Assembly (NCBI RefSeq): GCF_016901035.1
Contig: NZ_JAFEUF010000002.1
Coordinates: 1 to 64,000, forward strand
Direction of reading: 5' to 3'
DNA from: Streptomyces durocortorensis
GTDB taxonomy: Bacteria > Actinomycetota > Actinomycetes > Streptomycetales > Streptomycetaceae
DNA length: 64,000 nt
The position numbers and the translations under genes are program-made. The notes below the pieces were generated by a model that saw nothing but the letters and a program-made list of their open reading frames with translations, searched no databases and was not told the DNA's origin. Positions 62,293-64,000 of the stretch are shown here, one piece after another. Positions within the stretch are counted from its first letter, which is position 1. Every line of letters begins with the position of its first letter.

Positions 62293-63114
62293 CTATTCTT
62301 CCACGGCGGTGGGCCTGCGCCAAAATCGGCCGCCGGGCTCCGGTGCGAAGCCGAGGATGGAGAGGATCTCGCGGTCCTTCTTGTCGAAGGCGCCCGCCTC
62401 GCACCGCTCGATCAGATCGGGCCGGTTGAGGGCGGTACGGGCGAAGGCCTGGTCCCGCCGCCAGCGCGCGATCTTCCCGTGGTGGCCGCTGAGCAGGACG
62501 TCCGGGATGGACCGGCCGCGCCACTCCGGCGGCTTGGTGTAGACGGGGCCCTCCAGGAGGTTGGCCATCGCGCCCGGGGCGAAGGAGTCGTCCCGGTGGG
62601 ATTCGGCGTTGCCGAGGACACCGGGCAGCAGCCGGGCCACCGCCTCCGTGATCACCAGGACGGCCGCTTCCCCGCCGGCCAGTACGTAGTCCCCGATGGA
62701 GACCTCGACGACCCGCAGCCGGGTGGCGTACTCGTCGATCACCCGGCGGTCGATGCCCTCGTAGCGGGCCGGAGTGAAGAGCAGCCAGGGCTCGGCGGAG
62801 AGTTCGACGGCCAGTTCCTGCGTGAACGGCCGGCCGCTCGGCGTGGGCACGACGAGGACCGGGGAGTGCGCTCCGGCCTCGTAGCCGTCGGCGAGGGACT
62901 CGTCCAGGGCGTCGCCCCAGGGCTCGGTCTTCATGACCATGCCGGGTCCGCCGCCGTAGGGGGTGTCGTCGACCGTGTTGTGCCGGTCGTACGTCCACTC
63001 CCGCAGGTCGTGGACATGGACGTCCAGCACGCCGCGGGCGCGGGCCTTCCCGACGAGGGAGACGTTCAGCGGTTCCAGGTACTCCGGGAAGATCGTGACG
63101 ACGTCGAGCCGCAT
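62293..63114 (-). CDS. trmD: tRNA (guanine37-N1)-methyltransferase
   Basis: A 273-residue SPOUT enzyme. [16 protein letters not shown], then [30 protein letters not shown], and [17 protein letters not shown] form the SAM-binding trefoil knot. ATG overlaps the rimM stop by one base. Confidence 0.95.
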   Translation of the reverse strand: MRLDVVTIFPEYLEPLNVSLVGKARARGVLDVHVHDLREWTYDRHNTVDDTPYGGGPGMVMKTEPWGDALDESLADGYEAGAHSPVLVVPTPSGRPFTQELAVELSAEPWLLFTPARYEGIDRRVIDEYATRLRVVEVSIGDYVLAGGEAAVLVITEAVARLLPGVLGNAESHRDDSFAPGAMANLLEGPVYTKPPEWRGRSIPDVLLSGHHGKIARWRRDQAFARTALNRPDLIERCEAGAFDKKDREILSILGFAPEPGGRFWRRPTAVEE

Positions 63115-63740
63115 CAGGCGTCGCCCTTCGGCGCCTCGGCCGCATCACCGGAGGCCGCATCGCCGGAGGCCGCATCGCCAGAGGCCGTCTCGCCGGTCTC
63201 CTCGTCGCGGGAGGAGGCGATCACGGCCTCGCTCTCGTCGATCAGGCCGGGCGGCGGGGTGATGACCGCGCGCTGCTCCTCCAGGTCAATCTCGGTGACG
63301 ATCTCCTCGACGAAGGGGATCATCACCTCGCTGCCGTCGGGGCGCTCCACGATGAACAGGTCCTGGGAGGGCAGGTGGGAGATCTCGGTGATCCGGCCGA
63401 TCTCGGTGCCGTCGGCGAGCACCACGTCGAGGTCGATCAGCTGGTGGTCGTAGAACTCGTCCTCCTCCTCGGGCAGTTCCTCCGGGTCCACCTCGGCGAT
63501 CAGCAGAGTGTTCCGCAGGGCCTCGGCGGCGGTGCGATCGCGTACGCCCTCGAAGCGCAGCAGGAGCCTGCCGCTGTGGACCCGGCCCGTCTCGATCGTC
63601 AGCGGACCCGTCTCCGCCGGTTCGGTGGCCAGGACGGCGCCGGGTCCGAGCCGCAGTTCGGGCTCGTCCGTTCGTACCTCGACGGTGACCTCGCCCTTGA
63701 TGCCGTGGGCACGGCCGATCCGCGCGACTACCAACTGCAC
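63114..63740 (-). CDS. rimM: ribosome maturation factor RimM
   Basis: A 208-residue 16S processing factor: [21 protein letters not shown] and PRC-barrel segment [18 protein letters not shown]. The last about 40 residues form an acidic tail with three copies of ASGD(A) from a 15-bp tandem repeat, unusual for RimM. GTG start chosen from family alignment. Confidence 0.93.
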   Translation of the reverse strand: MQLVVARIGRAHGIKGEVTVEVRTDEPELRLGPGAVLATEPAETGPLTIETGRVHSGRLLLRFEGVRDRTAAEALRNTLLIAEVDPEELPEEEDEFYDHQLIDLDVVLADGTEIGRITEISHLPSQDLFIVERPDGSEVMIPFVEEIVTEIDLEEQRAVITPPPGLIDESEAVIASSRDEETGETASGDAASGDAASGDAAEAPKGDA

Positions 63741-63858
63741 GCTGTTCTCCGATTGATGGGGTGCGGGCGGGGAGGGGGAGACGTCCGGGTGGCCGACGAC
63801 AAAGGCCGGGGACGGCCCGAAGGCCCTCCCCGGCCCTGGCCGGTGTTCAACTCGCTGA

Positions 63859-64000
63859 TCAGCGAACCTGGTCCACATCGACGAGGTCGACACGGATACC
63901 GCGGCCGCCGATGGCACCCACGACCGTACGCAGAGCGCGAGCGGTGCGGCCGTTACGGCCGATCACCTTGCCGAGGTCGTCGGGGTGGACCCGGACCTCC
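63859..64000 (-). CDS. KH-domain RNA-binding protein (partial)
   Basis: The window ends inside this gene; 46 C-terminal residues are visible. [21 protein letters not shown] carries the GxxG loop (GRNG) of a KH domain, matching the YlqC/KhpA protein always found upstream of rimM and downstream of rpsP. Confidence 0.9.
   Translation of the reverse strand, partial: EVRVHPDDLGKVIGRNGRTARALRTVVGAIGGRGIRVDLVDVDQVR

Overview
This is high-GC actinobacterial DNA, almost certainly from a Streptomyces chromosome. The evidence is the extreme third-position GC, many GTG starts, a sporulation sigma factor of the WhiG type, four tandem type I signal peptidases, and a chitinase promoter carrying a DasR-type operator. 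From memory, the gene order resembles the S. coelicolor region around SCO5592-SCO5676, read in the opposite direction; this was not checked by a search.

Layout. Positions 1-12.2 kb hold a polyamine/GABA catabolic locus: gabT, a putative polyamine oxidase of the PuuB type, potABCD and an aminobutyraldehyde dehydrogenase, with a PAP2 phosphatase and a secreted chitinase embedded in it. From 12.3 to 20.5 kb are accessory chromosomal genes: a NADAR protein carrying a short palindromic insertion, adenosine deaminase, a phosphodiesterase, a two-component pair and a secreted serine hydrolase. A second polyamine block (orphan PotD, second aldehyde dehydrogenase, AsnC-type regulator, aminotransferase) runs from 20.5 to 25.4 kb. 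A small ABC exporter and a TPP-riboswitch-controlled thiamine importer (thiB-thiP-thiQ) follow to 32.2 kb. From 32.2 to 40.7 kb lies the conserved core: rlmN, cdsA, frr, pyrH, tsf, rpsB and whiG. After dprA come comM, yraN, sipZYXW, rplS, trmD, rimM and a KH-domain gene.

The most unusual region is a 12.9-kb integrated element between about 41,333 and 54,240. It sits inside dprA and splits it in two. Its large serine integrase is encoded at one end, and both att sites lie inside coding sequence with matching frames. Integration therefore appears to exchange the C-termini of two proteins: the integrase acquires the C-terminal winged-helix part of DprA, and DprA acquires the 20-residue integrase tail. 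Reading the two junctions back predicts an intact 487-residue DprA and a 693-residue integrase after excision. The integrase also carries an IS5-like transposase N-terminal domain.

The rest of the element holds XRE, GntR and other HTH regulators, a prim-pol replication gene that has lost its helicase core by deletion and frameshift, an iteron-like array, a helically phased array of GTCCGGAC palindromes, and three pairs of small paralogous proteins. I see no conjugation or virion structural genes, so it looks like a small satellite-type or decaying integrative element.
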